Part shown: one piece after another, positions 1 through 10,021 of the stretch | Layout: the number at the start of each line of letters is the position of its first letter | Numbering within the stretch: the first letter of the stretch is position 1 | NCBI GenBank assembly: GCA_958298945.1 | Contig: OY282607.1 | Coordinates: 72,966,868 to 73,030,867, forward strand | From: Atherix ibis | Lineage: Eukaryota > Arthropoda > Insecta > Diptera > Athericidae | Length of the DNA: 64,000 bases | Direction: 5' to 3' | Translations under genes and position numbers: made by a program | The notes under the pieces: generated by a model | Databases searched by the model: none | The model's input: only the letters and a program-made list of their open reading frames with translations | What the model was told of the DNA's origin: nothing

Positions 1-666
1 TAGGTACATCTATGTAAGCATTAGGAAGTATGGCGGAAGTGGTGATGAAGTAGTCCAGGATGTGATGTTGGCCAGTATGTTGGAGCTGCAGGAGAAATTT
101 TTTGATAAATAGTATAGGAAAGAGCCTCTTTGAATATCACTCTCCGAGAATTACTAATGCGGTAACCCCATTAAGGGGATGATAATACCATCTAAGTAAC
201 TGGGAGAAGGATAAAAATGTAGAAGTATAGATAATTTTATTGGGAGGATGCTATATTTAGGGTAAATTGGGAGGTACTAATTATAACATCTGTGGATTGT
301 AGAAATTCCGTGGTAAGATGGTCTGTTCTGTATGTATTCTAGTCTCGTATAGAAAAGTAAGATCTTGAAGTAAAGTGCGTCTCTGTAATAAGTGTTAAGT
401 AAATACGTATGTTCTGTAGAATTATGTCTAGTTCTTGTCTATAGGTGTTCAAATCATTGGGGTTTCACAATAGCATGGATAGGGATTTGAGAGCATTTAG
501 TTCGGAATACTGGACGTTAATTTAGTAACAATGGACATTCAGGAGTTTACAGGGGGGATGAGAACATTATTTATTTCTTGGATATGGTTGTTAGGTAGTT
601 GGGAAAATAGGGTGTTGAGGTCGTATGATGAGAAGGATAGAGAAGGTATGTATACACCACTAAAAT
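1..666. other. anonymous non-coding DNA
   Basis: No supported gene. The stretch is less A+T-rich than most of the window and contains many gta/agg strings, but every reading frame is short. A 62-codon open frame that starts at 531 ends inside the downstream triplet repeat and has no recognisable domain, so it is not called. Confidence 0.6.
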
Positions 667-790
667 TTTGTTTTTGTTGTTGCTATTGTGACTGCGGTAG
701 TGGTTGCTGTTGCTGCTGATGATGATGCTGTGGCTGTTGTTGTGGTTGCTGTTGTTGTTGTTGCTGTTGTAGTTGTCACTGTATTGGTTT
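667..790. repeat. imperfect TGY/TGN triplet repeat
   Basis: An imperfect trinucleotide array made mostly of tgt, tgc and tgg units, interrupted by gat and gta units. Read on the other strand it would encode runs of Gln, Ala and His, as opa/CAG-type repeats do, but no long open frame surrounds it on either strand. It is most simply a microsatellite. A decayed CAG-rich exon cannot be excluded from sequence alone. Confidence 0.8.
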
Positions 791-1900
791 CTGTTGTTTC
801 GGCTCGGGATTACATTGCTTGAAGGTGATATTTTCTAAGCTACACTTGTCTTATGTTTTACATATGCAGACGTTAAATGTTCACCTGAAATATGCTTTGG
901 TGTACCCAAATTCCTAGCACCTGTGGAATGGCACTATGTGGTATGGATGATAAGGTTCCTCTACATTAATTTTGGTATAGAACAATGTTCCAATATTATT
1001 AATTTCATTAGTCTTTGCCAAGGGTTCTAAGTCGACAAAAAAATAGTGAGAGAAACTAACTGTCTTGTCGTTTCGTTTTTACATTGTGTACGTTTCGTAC
1101 GTAAAAACCAAGCAATTTTAATTTATTTTTAATCTCTTGTGTTGGTATCGTGTGGTGTAAGTAGCGAATTACTACACGAAGAGGATTAAGTTTCTTTGGT
1201 TGATACGTATGAAAGTTGGATTTATTTTTATCCCAGATGTTTTACCACACTTCTATACGAAGTGACGCTGCTAGTTGCAAATTGTTTTAAGTTTAGCTAC
1301 AGCAGGGGTTAGGTCACCAAAATTAGTTATATTTTTTATGTATATGGTTGGACATTTTGTTTCTCTGTCCCTTTATCATAATCTGTATCCATTATCTCAG
1401 GAACAGCTAAAGAAGCAAATCTGGTAAGTTGTTGGCTCCGTTACTGTTTTTTTTTTATTTTTTTTTATTGATTCAAGATTTTTGGCGATGAGTATCGCTT
1501 TTCTGATGCCCCATTAGCTCTGCCAATTGGATTCGTAAAAGTGATGGAGTCCGTTTCGGTATTCGTAGATTTACCGGACGGTTTTTTCAGAATGTTAACT
1601 TTTGTGAGAATAATCATTTTCACTGATACTAAATTAATCATTTTGATTTTTTTTTTCAAATATAATATATGTTAAAGTTTTATATTTTGTATAAAATCCA
1701 AAATTTAATAACTAACTGTCACTGGCAATGACACTCATTCATTGATCAATATCGACTATTATTATTTAAAAAAATGAAAATGCAGTTTTTTAGATATTTT
1801 TTTAGATACAGTTTGTAATAATAATTTAAATCTCCTAACTGGCCAGAAAATATATTGACACGGCTGTCAGCATTATGGATTTTTTGTCGGGAAAGAACAT
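791..1900. other. anonymous A+T-rich DNA
   Basis: No gene, terminal repeat or transposase motif recognised. Long T-runs lie near 1447-1467 and 1646-1657. Confidence 0.5.
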
Positions 1901-1908
1901 TTAGTCAT

Positions 1909-1983
1909 CATCAAGCTGATGTCATGGGATAATGTGGGTCTGCTGTTTCGCAGCCCCCATTGTCCCATGACATCAGCTTGAGT
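1909..1983. repeat. inverted duplication inside a mariner relic
   Basis: Arms of about 30 bp at 1909-1938 and 1954-1983 are reverse complements with only a few mismatches. A 15-base spacer separates them. The right arm is the segment that encodes the region just before the third catalytic Asp of a mariner-like transposase, and the left arm is its inverted copy. This looks like a snap-back (template-switch) duplication of transposase sequence rather than a pair of terminal repeats. Confidence 0.75.
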
Positions 1984-2090
1984 GACTTTTCTTGTTCCCC
2001 AACATCAAATAATACATGAAAGGACGTCATCTTGGTAATGTCGATAACATCCAAAGAAGTGTAATCGAAGAGCTGAAGTTATTAAAATAA
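1954..2090 (+). pseudogene. mariner transposase relic, third-Asp region
   Basis: Translation of the + strand in mixed frames gives a degraded PP-x-S-x-D-x-SLSDF block, which matches the mariner PPYSPDLxPxDFFLFP motif around the third catalytic Asp. It is followed in another frame by LGNVDNIQRSVIEELK, which resembles the helix that follows in mariner C-termini. A stop and at least one frameshift separate the blocks. The same VDNI...S...KEL block recurs at 33.3 kb, so both are probably relics of one family. Neither terminal repeat was found. Confidence is moderate because the match rests on short motifs. Confidence 0.5.
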
Positions 2091-2349
2091 GTAAAATGGT
2101 TTCACATAAGAAATTGGTCTTATTATTTGCCAAATTACCATTAGATCAAAAATAAATAATGTTTTTGCGAACTAGTTATATTTGCAGTCAACTAAAATTT
2201 ATTCGTATTAGATCGAGTAAGAACTATGCAATAACGTATAAGGGGTTTTCGAATAAGAGTGATATGATTTATTTTTTTAAAAAAATACCCTAATTGTTAA
2301 AGAATTTCAAATGCTTTTTATTTAATGTGAAGTAAAATCGATACAATTA

Positions 2350-3014
2350 AGTTCTGAATAAAATGTCATTCAAATGGCCTCCACGACTCCTTTTGCAGGA
2401 AAGAATTCGATGAACCAAATTTTCGAGCACTTTTTCCACTAAATCAAGTCGTATGTCATGAATAGCACCTTCAATATTGACTTCTAAAGCTTGAAAAGAG
2501 TCTAAAGACCAATGATTTCAAATAACCCCACAAGAAATAGTCTAACGGTGTTAATCGCAACTTCTTGGAGGCCATTCAATGTCACAATTTCTTGAAATAA
2601 TCTAATCTCCAAACTTTTCTCGCAATAATTCGGTTGTTGCACGTGCTGTGTGGGACGTAGCCCCCTCTTGTTGGAACCAGATGTTGTCAAGATCTACTTC
2701 TTCCAATTTCGGCCATAAAAAGTTGGTTATCATCGATCTATACCGCTCTCCATTGACAGTATCATTTCGAAAGAAGTACGGACCGATGATTCCACCAGAC
2801 CAAAAACCACACCAAACTGTCAATTTAGGTGAATGTAATGGGTGTTCATGAATAATTTGTGGATTTTCTTCGCACCAAAATCGACAGTTTTGTTTATTTA
2901 CCGCACCACTCAGATGGCAAAACCGCACGAAAAGTTGCAATTGGAGAACGATTATTTTAATAAATAATAAAACTGAATAATTTGTAAACGTTGTTCTTGC
3001 GTATATCTCTCCAT
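2350..3014 (-). pseudogene. DD41D transposase pseudogene, internally deleted
   Basis: The N-terminus begins MERYTQEQRLQIIQFYY, typical of the first helix of this family. It continues in a shifted frame to a PIATFRAVLP block and then jumps into the catalytic domain (GAVNKQNCRFW, then GIIGPYFF, then FQQEGATSHTARA). The jump removes the rest of the DNA-binding domain and the first catalytic Asp, roughly 130 residues. The second catalytic Asp is Glu (QEG in place of QDG). There is a TAG stop at 2602, a 1-bp deletion just before TPLDYFLWGY, and another frameshift at 2500. The third Asp (LDYF) and a C-terminus ending near 2350 (RSRGGHLNDILFRT) are visible. It cannot encode an active enzyme. The family assignment from motif order is firm. 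Confidence 0.82.
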
Positions 3015-3049
3015 GATGAAATTGTAAACATTACTGAATGTAATTTATA

Positions 3050-3203
3050 GGGTTTTCCAATAAGAGTGATATGATTTCTAAGTGACGTTTCGGCCATTTG
3101 TAATACGTCATGATCTGTCTTTTCAATGAAAGAAAAGACAGATCATGACGTATTACAAATGGCCGAAACGTCACTTAGAAATCATATCACTCTTATTGGA
3201 CCC
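3050..3203. repeat. perfect 69-bp-arm palindrome with DD41D ends (MITE-like)
   Basis: Arms 3056-3124 and 3132-3200 are exact reverse complements of 69 bases, separated by a 7-base loop. Outside them lie ggg...ccc and TA on each side. The outer part of each arm (ccaataagagtgatatgatt) is the terminal repeat of the adjacent DD41D element. The inner part is unrelated to that element's other end. A TA-flanked fold-back unit of about 154 bp fits a palindromic MITE; a snap-back duplication of the element's own 5' end fits equally well. If transcribed it would form a long perfect double-stranded RNA. Confidence 0.85.
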
Positions 3204-3205
3204 TA

Positions 3206-6200
3206 TAAATTCTAAATAGTAAAACTCAAATTTCATTCTATTAAACACATACCCAGAAGCATCAGTACTTATTTAATAGAAAAAAATTAAGATGCCGATT
3301 ATTCATATTTCCAAAAAAAGCCAGACATATATTAATATAAAATTAAGTCCTTGCTTAAAAATAAATTAAAAAGCTGAATTTACAGAAAGAGGCAGCGGGG
3401 GGGGGGGTATGTGTGATTAGTGCTAAAACACAAGTAATGCTAGCCTAAAATCTTGTACATATGCCCAATTAGCAGGTTGAAAATCTTTTATACATAATAG
3501 TACTGTCAAAATTCATGGAAAAAATGCATGCTTTTAAGCAGTAAGAAACAAATAAAAAATTTTCAAATTTTTGGACATCAATACTCGTATAGTAAATTGT
3601 TTATTGATTGCACAAATTTCGCAAAGCCAAAATTTATCAAAAATATTGCTAAAAACTTATAACACATTTATAATCAACATTAAGGATATTATGATTATTT
3701 CAATCAGCGAATTTGTTCGTATTCTGAGCTCGAAATAAATTCTCGGAATTTATTCAGGATTATTATTATTAACGAAATTTATCAAGTCATATTTTAACGT
3801 CGCATGCATTTTTACTTAATGGAAGCGAAGAAACACTAAAACGGATTAGTATATAATAATCGTAATGATAATATCACTTGAGTATTAAGTAATGTAATAA
3901 AAGGAGAGTAATTTTTATCGATCCATTATTTTTGGCTGACGGGGTAAGTAAAAATGGTGACGTTAACTGAATTAGAGCGGACGGATGATTATTTGTAATC
4001 AACATAAAAGTGCACATTCTAAATTATTGTATGTGTATTTAGAGGGGTTAGAAATAGTCATGGCGGATGATGGCATTACTTATAATGGATGATAGTGTGT
4101 ACACCATTTGGCAGACGTTTACTTTCGGATAAATTTATACATACTTAGTGGAGATAACATTTTCCGCCATTTCCAATGGCTAGATAAAAGGAAAAATTTC
4201 GTAGGAAATAGATAAATGGAATTATGATGCATTTATTTCTTCACTTTTGGTAATGGATATTAAAAATGAAATCACCTGAAATATGCGAAAAAAGATGAAT
4301 AAACAGGAGATGATCGAGAATAAGCAAATCATTTAAGAAAGGATATAAAGTAATTTTCGTAAGGAGGTTTGAGGTCATGGATTAATGATGGGAAATAGGA
4401 GCAATTTACTATATATTTTTTTTTTGCTGCCTATATTCTAGTTAAAATCTGTTTTTTATTGTCATAGTGGTATTGCTGTTATAACGATAGCTATTATTAT
4501 TATTATTATTATTATCTTTGTTTTAGTATATTCCCTTCAGCTAACTGAGAATTATGAGAAAAGCCTTCAATAATAAAAAAATAAAAAAAAAGTACAAGCT
4601 AAAATTGAAACGTGTATACAGAAAATATACTGTGTAACATTCTGAATAAGATCTGAAATGTTAAAGTGCCATATGAAGGACGACACAAAAAGATAGCCTC
4701 TTTTAAGATCACTAAAAATTGTCTTACAAGACACTTGTTATTTATTTACGATGTTGTACAAGAAAATATTGTACATTATCCGAGAGTTAAACTAGATAAA
4801 AGCATATATATTACTGAGTTATATCGATTTATATGTAAAAAGTTAATTTTAGATTATATCTCTTCTTTCTCTAGTTTTGTTTTACACTTTTTCGGAAGAT
4901 GAGCATACACGCAATACACTGAAACATTTAGTTCATGTACAAAATCATAAAGATTTGAACTTTACGAGTATAGAGTACGATTGATATTTTTCCTTTTTTC
5001 CTTTCTTTCTTAGGATGAGGAAGGAGAATTTGAAGGGATAAAAAGCATTTAGTTTGAACAAAAAAAAAATATAGAAAAATATGGAGCCTAATATAAAAAG
5101 GACTAATATAAGTGTATGTACTTACAAAAAGTGAATGAATAGAATGCACACGAATGATGGTACTAACCGAGTGATGATATTAAACGTGAGTGAGGATTTG
5201 TATATGTAATGGAGGGTTGAAAAATGTTCGGCAAACATGTTCAGAATATTGATGTTCAACAAATGGCTTTGGAGTTTAAGAAACTTTCTGACAAATGCTT
5301 GAGAAGCTAAAAAGGCATAAATCAATTCCATATAAGTGAAGATATTATTTTGAAACACAAAACATAAAAAAAAAAATAAGAAAAATTGGGCATACATCAT
5401 TGGGGTTGTCGCATTCTAATATTGGGAGTATGTCTACTCTAACCATATAAGAATGCGAACGAAAAAATTCAGAATCTAATCAGTAAAATAGCAACACAAT
5501 AAAACAGCTAAACTGTAGTGAACAACAAACAGTACATAAGCATTTAAAGCGTGAGCTACCAAGAATACATAAACAAATACGAACGTGAATAACATCCCTT
5601 ATTAATGAGAATCGTTATGCTATGTGGAATAAATAAAAAATTCCCATAATTCCATGGATGAGGTTCTGAATGGGTGGATTATTAAAGTTGACCATAAACT
5701 TTACGATTCTATCTATTATAAGACAAGTGGAGCCAGGCAGCAAGTTTTTGTTAGCAAGGATCCTTTCCTAGCAAGGAAGTAGACATTATTGGCGACAACT
5801 TCTTTTATAATATAGGGTGAACGACATACCCAATTCTAGATTGTTGTATCGATAGATTCGATTTGAGTTATGAATAGATTTACGAGATTCCTAAAATCGG
5901 GGGCCACATGCTTTCTGCCGTTTGAGAATATTTTCGATGCCGTTCAACCAGCAGGACATCAAATCTCTGGACAGAAGTTGGTATTAAGTAGAAGCATGAA
6001 AGTGTTTGCATCTTAAATTTTATTAGATTTTGTCGCTTTTTTGGGTCAGAACTTACACAATTTGGGGCCAAAAATATTCTTTTCAATATTGTGTTTTTAT
6101 TTGTATGGTTTTCTTTTTTTACATAACAATGGAAAGTAAGATATTTGTTAGAATAGGAAATAAAATTGCTAAAAGGCAATATTGTCAGACCATCTACTAC

Positions 6201-6435
6201 AAGTTTTCAATAAAGCCAAAGTCCTTTGCCAGGCAAATATTTATATTAAAATATTGACTTCTTTAGGATAGATTTTTTCCACTTTAATAAAAAAAACTTT
6301 AAAAATTTAAGTATTGTAGAAATTTGAAAAAAAAGGATAATTATTTATATTTCACCATTGATCTATTTGTCATAGATTTTATAAATCATATTCTGCAGAA
6401 GATTCTGTTATATAAATAAACATAACAAGTTAGTT
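3206..6435. other. A+T-rich non-coding stretch with simple repeats
   Basis: No gene recognised. It holds an 11-G run at 3397-3407 and a TTA microsatellite at about 4492-4515. Small open frames here are 62 to 99 codons long, have biased low-complexity composition and no recognisable motif, and are treated as chance. Confidence 0.5.
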
Positions 6436-6437
6436 TA

Positions 6438-7663
6438 ACAGTTCGGCAGAAAAGTTTAGAACGAAACACAGTAGAAATATTTTTTTTTGCAAAATTCATT
6501 TTTATTATTCAACATAGTTGCCTTCGAGGGCGATACAGCGATTATAGCGATCTTCCAACTTTTCGATACCATTTTTATAGTACTCTTTCGGTTTTGCCTC
6601 AAAATAGGCCTCAGTTTCGGCATTTCTTGCCAGCGAGCAATTTCTTGCCAGCGAGCATTCTCTTGAGGTCTGCAAACAGGAAAAAGTCGCTGGGAGCCAG
6701 ATCTGGAGAATACGGTGGATGAGGAAGCAATTCGTAGCCCAATTCATTGAGCTTGACTATCGTTTTCATCGACTTGTGACACGGTGCATTGTCTTGGTGA
6801 AACAACACTTTTTTCTTCTTCAAATGAGGCCGTTTCTTAGCGATTTCTTTCTTCAAACGATCCAATAACGCTACATAATAGTCGCTGTTCATCGTCTGTC
6901 CCTTCTGGAGATAGTCAATGAATATTATACCATGTGCATCCCAAAATACAGACGCTATCACCTTGCCAGCCGACTGTTGCGTCTTTCCACGCTTTGGATT
7001 CGATTCGTCGCTCGCTCTCCACTCTGCCGACTGCCGATTGGACTCTAGAGTGTGGTGACGGAGCCATGTTTCATCCATTGTCACATATTGACGCAAAAAT
7101 TCGGGTTTATTGCGCTTGAACAGCTCCAAACACTGCTCAGAATCATCAACACGTTGTTGTTTTTGGTCCACAGTGAGCCCACGCGGCACCCACTTTGCAC
7201 ACAGCTTTCGCATGCCCAAATATTCATGCACGATATGTCCAACACGCTCTTTCGATATCTTCAGAGTCTCAGCTATCTCGCTCAACTTCACTTTACGGTC
7301 ATTTAAAATTATTTTGTGGATTTTTTTGATGTTTTCTGCCGTAACCACCTCTTTTGGGCGTCCACTGTGTTCTGCATCAACTGTGCTCGTACGACCAGTT
7401 CGAAATTGACGAAACCAATATTCCACAGTTGAAATAGCTGGAGCAGAGTCCAGGTAACGTTTGTCAAACCATGCTTTGGTTTCCACTGTATATTTTTTCA
7501 TCAAAAAGCAATGCTTTATCAATACACGAAATTCGTCTTTATCCATTTTTTTTTCAATAACAAAAGTTGCTCCACTCAAAATGCTATATCTCACGAACCA
7601 ATCTAGATTTTTGCAAGAGGCGCCATCTAGACGTCATGGTTCTCAACTTTTCAGCCGAACTGT
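6438..7663 (-). mobile_element. Himar1-like (irritans subfamily) mariner
   Basis: The ends read acagttcggcagaaaagttt (left, from 6438) and, on the other strand from 7663, acagttcggctgaaaagttg. TA lies on both sides (6436-6437 and 7664-7665), giving a 1226-bp unit. The terminal repeat is the same type as that of Himar1 (ACAGGTTGGCTGATAAGT, recalled from the literature). The transposase is on the minus strand and is nearly complete. Confidence 0.93.
6505..7546 (-). pseudogene. irritans-type mariner transposase, C-terminal frameshift
   Basis: The natural start is taken as MDKDEFRVLIKH at 7546, which aligns with the usual N-terminus; an in-frame ATG 16 codons upstream is ignored. An HTH DNA-binding half ends in GRPKEVV, a second HTH contains KISKERVGHIVHEYL, and the linker is WVPRGL (family WVPHEL). 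The catalytic triad is complete: D158 (MDETW), D252 (HQDNAPCH) and D287 (APSDFF), with 34 residues between the last two. After residue 302 a short tandem duplication repeats the LAGKK block and replaces the CNEEVI region, shifting the frame. The remaining C-terminus (TEAYFEAKPKEYYKNGIEKL to NRCIALEGNYVE) continues in another frame to 6505. The enzyme would lack its normal last ~45 residues, so it is probably inactive although every catalytic residue survives. Confidence 0.9.
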
Positions 7664-7665
7664 TA

Positions 7666-9156
7666 GATATATGGTTGGGTTGAATTACAAAGGTAATCTC
7701 AAAAGACATTTTCGATTGAGCTTAATTTTTTCATAAGGGATGGAAACATATAAGATGATGCATTCAATCGATTTTCAAACCTTTATCATAATTGCTACCT
7801 TATACAATACTTTAAAAAAAATTATTTTTAAACCTAAAACAAGGAAGTTTTGTTTTCAAAACCGTTGGAAACTTACGTTTTTTTAATTATAGATATGTTC
7901 AGATGTACACCTATTCAAATTTTAATATACAATAATGTAATAATATTTAAAAATTAATAAGGATTGAATATATTTAAAATCTACAGCATATTTTTCTAAT
8001 TTATATTCAAGAGAAATTACGATTTTAATAAAGAAATTTTTCTGTATTTTTTTATAGCCTTAACAACAATAAAAAATATGGAAAATATTTAAAATAAAAT
8101 TCTGTTTGATGTGCACAGACAAACACTGACATCCTTTTCTAACATCACCTTGAATTCTGATGAAGTATTTCCCTCTGTCCATAAGTGACGTTTTTGCTGA
8201 ATTTTTCTGTTTACTTTTCCAAAATTCTGGGGTAATCAAATATATTCATTGACCGCAAAGAATTTTCAATTCTACGATATGATATATGAGATTGACAAAG
8301 TTGAAGCAACATCACCACATTTTTCTATTTGAAATTCTATAAAAGCCAATTATGAAATGTACATACATATGTGCTGGTTTAGATCTGAAAGCGTTATGTT
8401 AAGAATGGGAAAAAAGAAATCAAAATAATGGTACAAAATATTTGCTTTTTCATTATTCCTATTTCATGAATAATACTCTTTATCAAATGAGTTACTAGGG
8501 AACAAGCTTGCAATAAGTATTTGGGACAGGTGCGTATGCTTTCAGTAAGAGCTAGAGCATATATATTTATCCTCGAAATACGTCATTTAACAGAAAAAAT
8601 AGGGCAAATTATTGACTTAATGAAAAATACTTTCCGAACAAGTTAAAATGAAGAAAATACCATATACGAGTATTCCAAGATGAATAATTTTTGGTATGAA
8701 AATTTAAGATAAGCCTTTAAATGTTTTAAAAAGGGACAAGAGCTTTATCACCTCTTTATCGGAACATTGGCAAAAATAATTAGATTGACTGATTATCGAT
8801 TGCGCTTTAAAGAATTTATTTTAAATTCTTAAAAGATCCCTAGCTCATTCTCTCTTATAGCGTCGGTATTAAAAATTTATTCATATTAGTGAGTGCATAA
8901 GAATTTGATACTGTGTGTTTAGTTCCAATCTTTTACGTCTCGGATAAGAATTCAAGTCAATCTCTTATCAATGTACAGCCAAAGACAACATACCATATTG
9001 TAAGTGGAAACAGTTCTTTAATTACTATTAATTAGTACTCTTCGCTCCAACTCTCCATCTAGCAAACCAATTTTGTTAGCAAAGAATATATTTATTAGTT
9101 TATTGGAAAAAGTAATTCGATTTTTATAGCATGTTATTACTGCGGTTTCGTCTACA
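7666..9156. other. A+T-rich non-coding stretch
   Basis: No gene, terminal repeat or transposase motif recognised between the Himar1-like element and the next mariner. Confidence 0.5.
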
Positions 9157-9158
9157 TA

Positions 9159-10019
9159 TGAGGAATGTTCAAAAAGTATCGCGAATTTTGTGTTTTTTCA
9201 AAAATTATTTATTTATTCATGAATATCTATTTTGTCCCCTTCAAAGAAATCCCCACCAGTTATTATAAACTTGTGCCAACATTTTTTCCAATCCTCGAAG
9301 CACTTCAAAAAATCATTTTGTGTGATCTTGTTCAGCTCCTCCTTCAATGCCGTCTTTATCTCCTCAATCTTCAGGTTCGGAAAACAACGGTGGCTGCAGC
9401 ATTATTAGTGTGTTGTTTTTGGCCAAAAATTCGCGCACAAGCAACGATGCGTGAGCAGGGGCGTTATCATGGTGCAAAAGCCAAATTTTATTCTTCACAA
9501 ATCCGAGCGCTTCTGGCGGATTGCTTCTCACAACTTGCGCATAACTTGCAGGTAATATTCCTTATTGACCGATATACCCTGTGGCAAGAACTCATTATGC
9601 ACCACGCCTCTGCAAGAAAACTGTCGTTCACACGCCCCGGCACACTTTTCGTCGTTCACATCGTCTCGGCCTTCTGAGAACATTTTGTACCACCGATAAA
9701 GGTTGCTTCGGTCCAAGGTAGCTTCATCATATGTCACAGTTAACATTCGGAATGCGTCCGCGCAATTAATTTTGTTTTTCACACAAAATTTGATACAGAT
9801 TCTTTGATCCATTTTTTGGAATGGGCAAAAATCGAAGACGAGCCAAAACACGTGCAAGCAAAGCAGCTATCAAAAATTAACTGAATATTTTAAATGGCCG
9901 AACTTGTCGGCATAAGTGAGAGACATGGGTAGCACCATAATGTCACAAAAAAACGAAAATCGATTATATACGTAACCCGCAGAAATTCAAAATTCGCGAT
10001 AATTTTTGAACAGACCTCG
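9159..10019 (-). mobile_element. deletion derivative of mariner family G
   Basis: The ends read inward tgaggaatgttcaaaaagta (left) and cgaggtctgttcaaaaatta (right), followed on both sides by tcgcgaatttt. TA lies at 9157-9158 and 10020-10021. The unit is 861 bp, shorter than the usual ~1.3 kb, because the middle and the third-Asp region of the transposase are missing. Intact ends suggest that it could once be moved in trans. Confidence 0.88.
9213..9812 (-). pseudogene. mariner family G transposase, two large deletions
   Basis: It starts MDQRICIKFCVKNKINCADA, the N-terminus of the mariner type found in SETMAR/GVQW-like insect annotations. The HTH region runs to NDEKCAGAC and then jumps, after a deletion, to RGVVHNEFLPQGISVNKEYY, which lies in the catalytic domain; the first catalytic Asp (GDESW in relatives) is gone. 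Two stops follow (after VMRKL and after RSDL). The second Asp survives in LLHHDNAPAHA. A second deletion runs from just after QPP into LFPNLKIEEIK and removes the third Asp. The end, WHKFIITGGDFFEGDKIDIHE, is normal. It has one of three catalytic residues left and is certainly inactive. Confidence 0.85.
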
Positions 10020-10021
10020 TA

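Larger units (their letters stand above)
2242..3203 (-). mobile_element. deleted DD41D (rosa-type) Tc1/mariner element
   Basis: The left end at 2242 reads inward ggggttttcgaataagagtg, and the right end near 3203 carries the inverted form (gggtccaataagagtg when read inward). Both ends lie next to TA. The transposase runs on the minus strand from about 3014 to 2350. The spacing between the second catalytic position and the third Asp is 41 residues, which places it in the DD41D group that includes rosa. The 5' end is unusual because its terminal repeat is part of a perfect 69-bp-arm hairpin (3056-3200). Whether the right boundary is this hairpin or a separate insertion is uncertain. Confidence 0.7.

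Noticed and set aside
531..719. 62-codon open frame ending in a Cys-rich run
   Set aside because: The Cys run is the triplet microsatellite read in one frame; the rest has no motif.
4666..4902. 78-codon open frame
   Set aside because: Typical chance frame in A+T-rich DNA; no domain, no upstream context.
5880..6257. Overlapping open frames of 99 and 75 codons on opposite strands
   Set aside because: No recognisable family; overlap on both strands and biased composition suggest chance.
7052..7409. Plus-strand open frames inside the Himar1-like element
   Set aside because: Antisense shadows of the minus-strand transposase; the same holds for plus-strand frames across 12.5-13.0, 21.3-22.2, 34.3-35.1, 44.4-45.2, 52.4-53.4 and 60.0-60.3 kb.
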